From contig MNYL01000143.1 in the NCBI GenBank assembly GCA_001873075.1, forward strand, positions 1 through 5,509: 5,509 nt of DNA, in the 5' to 3' direction. Below are positions 1-5,509 of this stretch, in pieces; the stretch's first letter is position 1; each line of letters starts with the position of its first letter. The translations under genes were made by a program, and so were the position numbers. This stretch comes from Fibrobacteres bacterium CG2_30_45_31 (GTDB lineage Bacteria; Fibrobacterota; Fibrobacteria; Fibrobacterales; Fibrobacteraceae). Below the pieces are notes generated by a model. That model saw only the letters and a list, made by a program, of their open reading frames with translations, had not been told where the DNA came from and made no database searches.

Positions 1-410
1 TTATTATCACGATCACTACACCATGCCGTCAGATCTTCAAATTCGGCAGTTTGATCCAAATTTTGCTTTTCTTCAAGCTGGTACTGATAATGACCCAACT
101 GTTGCAAAGCACTTGCACAACGAGAACTTTGTTTGCCCTTGCAATTGTTGACTTGCTTTTCCCACTGGCTAATAGCGGCTCTCATATCCTTTTCATCAAG
201 GCCACCGGAACGACAAGCTTGTTCTGCCTGATTTTTCAAAAGCCCGTAAGAACTAGCGCACTGCCTATATTCAGAAGAGCCTTTTTCCATACTCTTACAT
301 TTTGTAAACAGTTTTTTCGCTTCATCTGTTTTTTCCGTACAGGGATCCGCAGCAAGGGAAACCCCAACAAACGTCAATAGCATTATGCTAATAAGGAACA
401 ATCGTCTCAT
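1..410 (-). CDS. Exported cysteine-rich helical protein, 3' end outside the window
   Basis: An open frame runs from the ATG at 410-408 to the window edge without a stop, giving 136 residues; the C-terminus is missing. The N-terminus is a typical Sec signal peptide: two arginines, a hydrophobic core (about residues 4-19) and an SLA-A cleavage site near residue 20. The mature part is hydrophilic and predicted helical by eye, rich in Lys, Glu and Gln, with seven cysteines (24, 38, 51, 66, 90, 98, 131) that could form disulfides in the periplasm or on the surface. A GGTGAG ribosome-binding sequence lies at 422-427, 11 bases before the start. It follows the barrel-TPR gene after 83 bases and a likely terminator, so it may be expressed separately or by read-through. 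I do not recognise the family. The charged helical pattern could be the start of a TPR or coiled-coil envelope protein, but the visible part shows no clear repeat. Confidence 0.8.
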   Translation of the reverse strand, partial: MRRLFLISIMLLTFVGVSLAADPCTEKTDEAKKLFTKCKSMEKGSSEYRQCASSYGLLKNQAEQACRSGGLDEKDMRAAISQWEKQVNNCKGKQSSRCASALQQLGHYQYQLEEKQNLDQTAEFEDLTAWCSDRDN

Positions 411-440
411 TTTGCTTTTATCTCACCTATCCTAAAATGA

Positions 441-482
441 ACTATTTAAAATAGGGAGACCCAGATTACTCCAGGTCGTCCC
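441..482 (-). terminator. Likely intrinsic terminator after the barrel-TPR gene
   Basis: On the minus strand an inverted repeat begins 12 bases after the TAA stop of the 741-residue gene. The arms are GGGA-C-GACC (482-474, one bulged C) and GGTCTCCC (461-454), giving 8 base pairs around a 12-base loop. The 3' arm is followed directly by UAUUUUAAAUAG, a short and imperfect U-rich run. Position and G+C-rich stem fit a Rho-independent terminator. The bulge, the large loop and the interrupted U-tract suggest it may be leaky, which would let some transcription reach the cysteine-rich gene downstream. Confidence 0.5.
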
Positions 483-493
483 AATCTCATATT

Positions 494-2719
494 TTACTCT
501 AAGTCATCCAACTCTTGAAGTTCTTGCGCAGGAGCACTTCCTCCCGATTGAGCCTTCTTTGTCTTTACAGTTGCAAGCGTAAAGCCAGCGTCTTCTAAGA
601 CTCTCTTGCGATTGGACTCAAAGCGATCGCTCTGAATAGACTTCTGCATAAAATTAGCATAGCTTTCAATTTGCTCATTTGCTTTATCAAAAGTAGGTCG
701 CAAAGCATCTCTCTTCTTTTCCACACGAGGAGTTGGAAGCTGACGAGCCAGATCCAAAGCCTGCTTTTGCACGTCTTCAAATTCTTCGCTCATGCCATCA
801 TAAACTTTACGAGCACTATCGCGAGAAGCCATGGTAACCACAGGCTGTTCCGTCAACTTTTCAGCTTTACTTAAGGACGTTTCTGCATTGTTGTAGTCTT
901 TCTTCATAAAATAGCAGTACCCTTCCACAAGGTAAGCTTCAGAAATAAGGAAGGACTGAGGCAGGTTAGCTATAATCCATTGAGCATACTTGATAGCTTC
1001 GTCAGGTTTATTTACCTTAATGAAAGACCAGCCCAAAGCCAACATAGCTTCATCATATACTGGAGAACCGGCCTTCACTTGGCCATAGAGACCAGCGGCT
1101 TGAGCAATGTTCGGCTTTTCACCAGAGAAGTAAATATGTCCCAACTTAACCTTTGCCGCATCCTGCAAATCTAATTCAGACTGGTTAGAAGCCGGCTGAT
1201 CAATAATATCACGGAAACAGTTTTCGGATTCTTGCCATTTGCTCATACGGCTATAAGCGATGCCCATAGTGTAGCGTGCATAGAAGTAGTTCGCATTACC
1301 TGGCAAAATCGCAGCAAGCAAATCGACAGCTTCTTGATAGAGGCCTTGTTCAAACTTAATCTGTCCCGCAACATAGTCAGCATCTGCTTTCACATCGCTT
1401 TCACCAAATTTCTGAGCAATGCCTTGATATTTTACCATTGCCTCACCATACTTCCCTTCCTTATAGTCGATATTCATCAACTGGAAGTAATATTTGGCGC
1501 GCTGGTCAGACTGAGGATAACGCTTAATTGCATCTTCATAAACAAACTTGGCAGCCTTATGCATACGCATATTTTCGAAAGACTTCGCCTTGTAGAAAGC
1601 CGCCTGATCCACCAAGTGGAACGCAGGATACTTAGTCTGCACCTTACCGAATGCATAAGCAGCCTCAAGGAACTGGCGGTTCAAATAGAGACGCATGGCA
1701 GCGCGGTAATCATTTTCAGGCTCAATCTTCAGACGACGATAACGTTCTTCGCCAATGGATTCTTCACGAGTGTCACCAAAGCGAGAGGTCAACTTAACAG
1801 CCCAAATAAAACCACGATTTTTCTTTTCCACAATGTCATCATGAGACATTTCGAGGTCTAAAGCTAAGTAACGGAAGAAACTGACATCCTTCACATTCAC
1901 TGTAGCACCAGCCACTGGGTATCCTTCTTTCGTAAAGCGAAGACGAACACCTAGATGTGGACTCAAAAAGTAGGTAAAGGTAAAACTCGTTTCGAGATTC
2001 ATACCTTCGCCACCTTCATCGTCATCGTGCATAACATCAATGACTGCTAATTCGGCTTTGAACTCAAGAAGCTGATCAAGACCTCGATAGAACAAAGAAA
2101 AATTCAGGTTGTTTGGAACGTTATACGAATTTTTTGCGCCCATAAACACAAACGAATAACTAGAACCTTCAGCATCTGTACTCACAGCTGGTTGAAGCGC
2201 ATTTTGCAACGCAACTCCAATCTGCAAATGACCATACTTTGAGCTGGAAAGCGGATTCCAACTAATGCCAACATCTGCACCCATCGTCAACTGTTTGTTT
2301 TTATCAAACTGGTTGATCTGAAGGATAGACACATCAAGGCCAACAGCCAAGCAGTGCATCAGACGATAAGCATAACCTATCATGTAAGCGTTTTCAACGT
2401 ATGAATAACCGCCATCGATAGAGGCTCCGTTTTCAAAAAACGAAACGCCTATTGTGTGATTATAATCAAACGGAACCGTCACTGTTACATATTCCTGACT
2501 TGCTTCTCCACTGATGGTGCTAAAGAAGCCGAGACCAAGCTCCAACTGATCCGTTTCTGCGATACCAGCTGGGTTGACATACATTGAGGAATTTCCACCG
2601 AATTCTCCGAACCAGTCATTTTGCTGGTACTTGTGCGGAGAGTACGAGGGAGTAGCAAACAATGTGCTTACGAGGCAAAGCCCGAGGGCTGTGGATTTGA
2701 TGAAACTAATGCGAGTCAC
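494..2719 (-). CDS. Outer-membrane PorV-like beta-barrel fused to periplasmic TPR repeats
   Basis: This 741-residue protein starts at GTG (2719-2717), supported by AAGGAG at 2728-2733, 8 bases upstream. It has a signal peptide (cleavage about residues 22-27). Residues about 32-313 look like a PorV/FadL-type barrel: an early GG-x-SSMYVNPAGIAE motif, alternating amphipathic strands and a last strand ending in SRFG. An acidic loop (DDDEGGEG) lies at 232-239. From about 335 to 622 come roughly eight TPR units of 30-40 residues (near 335, 371, 406, 443, 478, 520, 555 and 592), with the usual Ala/Gly/Tyr pattern and helix-breaking prolines. Residues about 640-715 are charged and helical, perhaps coiled coil, ending in an acidic tail. 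It sits 15 bases downstream of the beta-helix/OmpA gene, so it is almost certainly co-transcribed with it. The likely role is an outer-membrane scaffold binding partners in the periplasm. The domain reading is fairly sure; the function is unknown. Confidence 0.9.
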   Translation of the reverse strand: MTRISFIKSTALGLCLVSTLFATPSYSPHKYQQNDWFGEFGGNSSMYVNPAGIAETDQLELGLGFFSTISGEASQEYVTVTVPFDYNHTIGVSFFENGASIDGGYSYVENAYMIGYAYRLMHCLAVGLDVSILQINQFDKNKQLTMGADVGISWNPLSSSKYGHLQIGVALQNALQPAVSTDAEGSSYSFVFMGAKNSYNVPNNLNFSLFYRGLDQLLEFKAELAVIDVMHDDDEGGEGMNLETSFTFTYFLSPHLGVRLRFTKEGYPVAGATVNVKDVSFFRYLALDLEMSHDDIVEKKNRGFIWAVKLTSRFGDTREESIGEERYRRLKIEPENDYRAAMRLYLNRQFLEAAYAFGKVQTKYPAFHLVDQAAFYKAKSFENMRMHKAAKFVYEDAIKRYPQSDQRAKYYFQLMNIDYKEGKYGEAMVKYQGIAQKFGESDVKADADYVAGQIKFEQGLYQEAVDLLAAILPGNANYFYARYTMGIAYSRMSKWQESENCFRDIIDQPASNQSELDLQDAAKVKLGHIYFSGEKPNIAQAAGLYGQVKAGSPVYDEAMLALGWSFIKVNKPDEAIKYAQWIIANLPQSFLISEAYLVEGYCYFMKKDYNNAETSLSKAEKLTEQPVVTMASRDSARKVYDGMSEEFEDVQKQALDLARQLPTPRVEKKRDALRPTFDKANEQIESYANFMQKSIQSDRFESNRKRVLEDAGFTLATVKTKKAQSGGSAPAQELQELDDLE

Positions 2720-2727
2720 CTAACCTT

Positions 2728-2733
2728 CTCCTT
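2728..2733 (-). promoter_or_regulatory. Shine-Dalgarno that sets the GTG start of the barrel-TPR gene
   Basis: AAGGAG on the minus strand lies 8 bases before the GTG at 2719-2717 and immediately after the TAG stop of the upstream gene (2737-2735). It is the strongest ribosome-binding site in the window. It fixes a non-ATG start, and its closeness to the upstream stop suggests coupled translation of the two envelope genes. Confidence 0.8.
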
Positions 2734-2734
2734 C

Positions 2735-4255
2735 CTACTTAATGTCCGTGCGAGTGAACTCGATTCTACGGTTCTTCGCACGCCCTTCGGCAGTCTTGTT
2801 TGAAGCTACTGGCTGAGTATCGCCAGCGCCATCTGTTACTATACGGCTTTCGTCAATACCTTTTTCGACCAAATACTTTTTCACAGCATCGGCACGATCC
2901 GCAGAAAGCTTCTTATTTGTTGCAGGACTACCTACGTTGTCCGTGTGCCCAACAATTTGGAATGCTGTTTCTGGGAATGTTTCCATAATGTCTACCACTT
3001 TCATGAGGGAAACATCTGAGTCCTTAGTAATGGCAGCTTTGCCAGATTCGAAATTAATTCCCTCAAGTACAAAGACTTTTTTCGGAGGAACAGGAACTTC
3101 ATCGGGGCAACCGTCAGTATCTTTGTAACCATTCAACGTTTCCGCCAATTCTGGACAAAGGTCTGTGCCCTTACAGACGTGAGCATACCTACTGAGAAGC
3201 CCACTTGCCTCTACCCAAGGATCACAAATACCATCACGATCATTATCGACATCAGGGCACCCATCGTCATCTTGCATGCCATCAACATCCTCAGCTTCCT
3301 CTGGACAGTTATCTACGCCAGAACATGTAGCACTATACTTCTCAGATTGTCCTTCTTCAGACACCCAAGGATCGCACATTGCGTCACCATCAGCATCTGC
3401 ATTACGAGTTTCAGTAGTTTCTTCAACCTTTTCTTCAACAACTTCATGAGCAAGAAGACCAATATCCAACTTGCCCTTACCACGTTTAAGCATTGGGGAC
3501 TTTGAGTTGCAATAGAAATTTGGCTTTGAAAGAGATGGATTAATGAATTTAGGATCAAGAGACACATTCGTGCGATTCACTTTAATGAAACGATTGAACG
3601 GGTAGTAATTCTTGTAGATGTTATTGTACTCAACTTTTGTCTGACCCGCTGCAGGATCAGCAAACACTCCATAGTAATGATTTTCCATAAAAATGTTATT
3701 ACGAGCAACAATGTTCGATGGCCCCTTCAAAGCAAGACCCGAATATCCATTGCGGAGTACAACGTTCTGTTCGATATAAGCATCGAGGGACTTAGCACCC
3801 CAAGCGAGAATACCAGACCAGCGGTTTCCATAAACAACATTGTTACGAACATGAGGGAGCGAAATAAAAGCTCCAATGCCCGTCGCTTTGTTATCCATGA
3901 TGTAGCAATGGTGGATGTAAGGGGCTGCGTTTTCACAAAGTACACCCTCAATGCCATTCCGTATGGTAAAGTGCGATATTTCAGCACCAGAAGTACCCAT
4001 AACGGTAGGCCCTCTACGGCCACCATCAATAATCGTTGTCAAGGGATCTTCTCCCTTGAGAATAACGCCCATCACCAAGGTAATGTTTTCGTTATAGACA
4101 CCATGCCTCACGAGGATCGTATCCCCGGCATCAGCATTACCGAGCCCATCTGCTATCTTCGGGTAATCGCCGGGCACATTGATGACCTTTGCCGCGGCAT
4201 TTCCAGAGAGAAGCATCGCCCCGGCGAAAATAAAGAACAATTTCTTTAGGGTCAT
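2735..4255 (-). CDS. Secreted beta-helix / thrombospondin-type-3 / OmpA-domain protein
   Basis: I start this 506-residue protein at the ATG at 4255-4253, which has GGAG at 4268-4271 (12 bases away, rather long). A TTG six codons earlier extends the frame but has no visible ribosome-binding site. Residues 1-22 are a signal peptide ending NAAA. Residues about 24-268 form a right-handed parallel beta-helix of the NosD/pectate-lyase-like type, with recurring NN-x-hydrophobic-x-x-N...G turns and the typical closing DPKF...SPML...DIG segment. No catalytic set is recognisable. An acidic Glu/Thr linker (270-286) leads to two 50-residue cysteine-bearing thrombospondin-type-3 units (287-386), a short Pro/Val/Lys linker, then an OmpA C-terminal domain (394-506). 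Asp439 (GHTDNVGS) and Arg454 (LSADRADAV) match the diaminopimelate-binding pair of E. coli OmpA (D271, R286) with the same spacing, so it should bind peptidoglycan. It has its own promoter and leads a two-gene operon. The partner of the beta-helix is unknown. Confidence 0.92.
   Translation of the reverse strand: MTLKKLFFIFAGAMLLSGNAAAKVINVPGDYPKIADGLGNADAGDTILVRHGVYNENITLVMGVILKGEDPLTTIIDGGRRGPTVMGTSGAEISHFTIRNGIEGVLCENAAPYIHHCYIMDNKATGIGAFISLPHVRNNVVYGNRWSGILAWGAKSLDAYIEQNVVLRNGYSGLALKGPSNIVARNNIFMENHYYGVFADPAAGQTKVEYNNIYKNYYPFNRFIKVNRTNVSLDPKFINPSLSKPNFYCNSKSPMLKRGKGKLDIGLLAHEVVEEKVEETTETRNADADGDAMCDPWVSEEGQSEKYSATCSGVDNCPEEAEDVDGMQDDDGCPDVDNDRDGICDPWVEASGLLSRYAHVCKGTDLCPELAETLNGYKDTDGCPDEVPVPPKKVFVLEGINFESGKAAITKDSDVSLMKVVDIMETFPETAFQIVGHTDNVGSPATNKKLSADRADAVKKYLVEKGIDESRIVTDGAGDTQPVASNKTAEGRAKNRRIEFTRTDIK
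3098..3397 (-). repeat. Two tandem 50-residue Asp/Cys repeats of thrombospondin-type-3 style
   Basis: Within the OmpA-domain protein, two adjacent 50-codon units (3397-3248 and 3247-3098) share 25 of 50 residues in a gap-free alignment by eye. Each has a D-x-D-x-D-x-x-CDPWV start, a Tyr and Cys in the middle, a D-x-CPE-x-AE stretch and a D-x-DGCPD end. Each carries four cysteines (294, 311, 317, 333 and 344, 361, 367, 383). The aspartate ladders resemble the calcium-binding loops of thrombospondin type 3 repeats, and the cysteines suggest disulfide-stapled units. They form a spacer between the beta-helix and the peptidoglycan-binding domain. Confidence 0.8.
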
Positions 4256-4309
4256 ACTGCTAGGTTTCTCCAATCATAGAACATAAAGTTTGCATAACAT
4301 CCATTAAGA

Positions 4310-4341
4310 TAATGTACAGAGAAACCACTCTCTGCACATTA
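4310..4341 (-). promoter_or_regulatory. Strong hairpin at the 5' end of the OmpA-domain gene leader
   Basis: The arms TAATGTACAGAGA (4310-4322) and TCTCTGCACATTA (4329-4341) pair over 13 positions around a 6-base loop. The single departure from perfect complementarity becomes a G-U wobble in the minus-strand RNA. The hairpin begins about 7 bases after the start predicted from the promoter at 4355-4383. No U-run follows it, which argues against a terminator. It fits a 5' stem-loop that stabilises the mRNA, as known for E. coli ompA; a protein-binding operator is the alternative. Confidence 0.55.
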
Positions 4342-4354
4342 ATTCACATACGGG

Positions 4355-4383
4355 AATATACCTACAAATATGGGATTAGTCAA
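4355..4383 (-). promoter_or_regulatory. Sigma-70-like promoter for the beta-helix/OmpA operon
   Basis: On the minus strand TTGACT (4383-4378) and TATATT (4360-4355) are separated by exactly 17 bases, and each matches the consensus at five of six positions. Transcription would start near 4348, giving an untranslated leader of about 90 bases that holds the hairpin at 4310-4341. It lies between the end of the Hc1-like gene and the OmpA-domain gene, and is the best promoter match I found in the window. Promoter rules in this phylum are less well known, so the match is suggestive only. Confidence 0.55.
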
Positions 4384-4433
4384 ATCTTTTTATCAAATCT
4401 CATTAGTTCATCCCTATCTGTCCGCAGAAACCT

Positions 4434-4468
4434 AAGAGGGGCTTCCGCAGTTCCGAATTATCCCTCTT
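4434..4468 (-). terminator. Inverted repeat at the end of the Hc1-like gene, possible terminator
   Basis: A perfect 7-base inverted repeat, AAGAGGG (4434-4440) and CCCTCTT (4462-4468), encloses 21 bases and overlaps the last codons and stop of the 63-residue gene. On the minus strand the 3' arm is followed by AGGTTTCTG, so there is no convincing U-tract. Its place between two genes that appear separately expressed suggests a terminator or a 3'-end protecting hairpin. The long loop makes this weak. Confidence 0.3.
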
Positions 4469-4649
4469 GAGAATCAGCCTCCTCTTTCTTCGACCCCTGA
4501 ATGGAGACTCGAAGTTCCTGACAAGTCCTCTTTACGTCCTGAAGAAGCTTACGCGCACGAGTGCCGGCCGACTTATTGCCTCTTTCGAACTTTTCATATT
4601 CACGTTTGAATGCCTCAAGCTCTTGTTCAAGTGTCTGGACTAAACTCAT
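4458..4649 (-). CDS. Small Hc1-type (histone H1-like) protein
   Basis: This 63-residue protein starts at the ATG at 4649-4647, supported by GGGAG at 4657-4661, 7 bases upstream. The frame stays open for 32 more codons upstream, but that part is AT-rich, lacks a ribosome-binding site and looks non-coding. The centre (residues about 23-47) has the signature G-N-K-x-A-G-T-R-x-R-K-x-L-Q-D-x-K, as in bacterial Hc1-like histone proteins of Chlamydia and Bacteroidetes. The protein is predicted as two helices. Chlamydial Hc1 adds a long lysine-rich tail; here the tail is short and acidic (GSKKEEADSQEG) and the overall charge is near neutral, with 13 basic and 12 acidic residues. It may be a nucleoid-associated protein, but DNA binding is not shown by the sequence, and a non-DNA role is possible. 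It lies between mqnD and the envelope operon with no functional link visible. Confidence 0.85.
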   Translation of the reverse strand: MSLVQTLEQELEAFKREYEKFERGNKSAGTRARKLLQDVKRTCQELRVSIQGSKKEEADSQEG

Positions 4650-4671
4650 AAGAAAACTCCCTGGAAAAAGG

Positions 4672-4706
4672 TTTATTTTGGAAAATAAATAAAGTTTTGG
4701 ACAAAA
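4672..4706. promoter_or_regulatory. Two AT-rich palindromes upstream of the Hc1-like gene
   Basis: TTTATTTT-GG-AAAATAAA (4672-4689) is a perfect 8-base inverted repeat with a 2-base centre. TTTTG-GA-CAAAA (4695-4706) is a second, 5-base one with the same spacer length. Their centres are 20 bases apart, close to two helical turns, and both contain TTTTGGA. They lie 22-57 bases before the start codon, where a dimeric regulator could bind. No clear -35/-10 pair was found beside them, and AT-rich DNA yields palindromes by chance. Confidence 0.3.
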
Positions 4707-4797
4707 TTCACACACACTGTAAAATATTTTTTTACTTTTGAACAATTATCCCGTGATATCATGCTTTGATCACATATAAAAATTTCTTTTTACATTT

Positions 4798-5509
4798 CTA
4801 AGAGTCTTTAGCGACCTCGAGAAGGGTCTGTAGTGCCTGAGCCCCTTCAACACCGATGTTTTGAGAAAAGTCATTTACAAACATCTGGATATGAGCTTCA
4901 ATAACAGCCTTATCCCCTATCTGGGCTTTCTCTCGAATAAACGGAGTCACTGGTTCGGATCTGCCTCTTGCCAAAGCTAAACTATCCCGTATTTCCTGTT
5001 CCACATGTGTAATTACAGAAGTTCCCAATGATCGTTTTGCGACAGCACAACCCAAAGGAACAGGAGAATGAACCGATGCTTCCCAAAAGGCCCCGAGATC
5101 CTGGATCAGGTATAAACCATCTCGTTTCCATGTAAACCGGTGCTCATGAATCACAACGCCTTGGATAATTCGTCTTGATTTTAAATCCCGATACACAGCA
5201 TCAAAAAGGGCATAGTCCACTTTTAAGCCCCCTTGCTGAGTGTTCATAAACCAATATTTAAACAAAAGGGCAGCCGTAGTATTTCTACCCGGAAGGTTGG
5301 TAACTGAAGAAAGATCAAATGAAGAACCGTTCGACGAAAGCAATAAGGGACCACAACCATACCCCATAGCACCGCCGCAAGAGAGAACCTGGTAACGTTC
5401 ATCCATCTGCGCTAATACGCCACAACTGACTTTGGCCACATCAAGTTCACCCTGCAAGACCATTTCATTCAGAGTCTGAACGTCTGCGAATGTGACATCC
5501 CAGGAAAAG
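4798..5509 (-). CDS. mqnD: 1,4-dihydroxy-6-naphthoate synthase MqnD, 5' end outside the window
   Basis: MqnD converts cyclic dehypoxanthine futalosine to 1,4-dihydroxy-6-naphthoate in the cytoplasm, the fourth enzyme of the futalosine route to menaquinone. The visible 236 residues cover most of the roughly 270-290 usual for the family; about 30-45 N-terminal residues lie beyond the window. The frame is open to the edge, so the ATG at 5463 is internal: the residues before it, ending FADVQTLNEM, match the family's conserved ADV-x-x-LN segment. Other signatures are the GELDVAKVS and GYGCGPLLL segments, the IHEHRFTW motif with the histidine (codon 5148-5146) that aligns with the proposed catalytic base of the Thermus enzyme, and the LGAFWE...PVPLG segment. 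The fold is that of a periplasmic-binding-protein-like two-lobed enzyme. No other menaquinone gene is visible. In an anaerobe of this type menaquinone would serve fumarate reduction. The identification is firm. Confidence 0.93.
   Translation of the reverse strand, partial: FSWDVTFADVQTLNEMVLQGELDVAKVSCGVLAQMDERYQVLSCGGAMGYGCGPLLLSSNGSSFDLSSVTNLPGRNTTAALLFKYWFMNTQQGGLKVDYALFDAVYRDLKSRRIIQGVVIHEHRFTWKRDGLYLIQDLGAFWEASVHSPVPLGCAVAKRSLGTSVITHVEQEIRDSLALARGRSEPVTPFIREKAQIGDKAVIEAHIQMFVNDFSQNIGVEGAQALQTLLEVAKDS

Noticed and set aside
51..380. Plus-strand open frame of 109 codons
   Set aside because: It lies fully opposite the signal-peptide-bearing cysteine-rich gene, has no ribosome-binding site and no recognisable domain.
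1232..1861. Plus-strand open frame of 209 codons
   Set aside because: It is antisense to the TPR and late barrel region of the 741-residue gene. Its composition reads as a shadow, with no domain or export signal.
3677..4249. Plus-strand open frame of 190 codons
   Set aside because: It is antisense to the beta-helix region, whose minus-strand reading gives a coherent fold, and it shows no known motif.
4256..4273. TTG start six codons upstream for the OmpA-domain protein
   Set aside because: No Shine-Dalgarno precedes it, and the ATG at 4255 gives a normal signal peptide beginning MTLKK. It cannot be fully excluded, because the GGAG before the ATG is 12 bases away.
4650..4745. Thirty-two-codon N-terminal extension of the Hc1-like protein
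   Set aside because: It would run through the AT-rich palindromes and the GGGAG ribosome-binding site and is rich in Phe, Cys and Leu, unlike the family. The ATG at 4649 has a well-spaced Shine-Dalgarno.
4753..4773. GTGAT...ATCAC inverted repeat after mqnD as a terminator
   Set aside because: The stem is only 5 bp with an 11-base loop, and the minus strand continues with GGGATAATTG rather than a U-run.
4798..5463. ATG at 5463 as the true start of mqnD
   Set aside because: The frame is open to the window edge, and the residues upstream match the conserved N-terminal part of MqnD, so the ATG is internal.

Overview
The window looks like part of a Fibrobacter-type genome (phylum Fibrobacterota, close to Fibrobacter succinogenes). 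This is inferred from the style of the proteins: an OmpA-family protein with cysteine-bearing 'CDPWV' thrombospondin-type-3 repeats, a PorV-like outer-membrane barrel joined to TPRs, a short Hc1-type histone-like protein and a futalosine-pathway menaquinone gene. No rRNA or other marker confirms it. All five genes I can support lie on the minus strand, so transcription runs from high to low coordinates. I see no tRNA, rRNA, CRISPR array, insertion sequence or phage gene, and no gene-free stretch longer than about 190 bases.

In transcription order: (1) 5509-4798, the C-terminal part of mqnD, cut by the window edge, which makes 1,4-dihydroxy-6-naphthoate for menaquinone. (2) 4649-4458, a 63-residue Hc1-like protein preceded by two AT-rich palindromes and ending in an inverted repeat. 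(3) 4255-2735, a secreted protein combining a right-handed beta-helix, two 50-residue calcium-type repeats and an OmpA peptidoglycan-binding domain. It has a good sigma-70-like promoter and a 13-bp hairpin at the predicted 5' end of its leader. (4) 2719-494, a 741-residue protein with a PorV-like barrel followed by about eight TPRs and a helical tail, starting 15 bases after gene 3 with a strong Shine-Dalgarno, then a likely terminator. (5) 410 to the window edge, the N-terminal 136 residues of an exported, cysteine-rich helical protein.

Genes 3 and 4 form a clear two-gene operon and are the most interesting content. One product should bind peptidoglycan from the periplasm. The other should sit in the outer membrane and present a protein-binding TPR superhelix to the periplasm. 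They could form a cell-envelope assembly or anchoring complex, but that is inference: neither gene has a function I can name, and both architectures are combinations of known domains. Gene 5 may belong to the same envelope programme, since it follows directly and carries an export signal. The mqnD and Hc1-like genes appear to be ordinary neighbours in unrelated processes.
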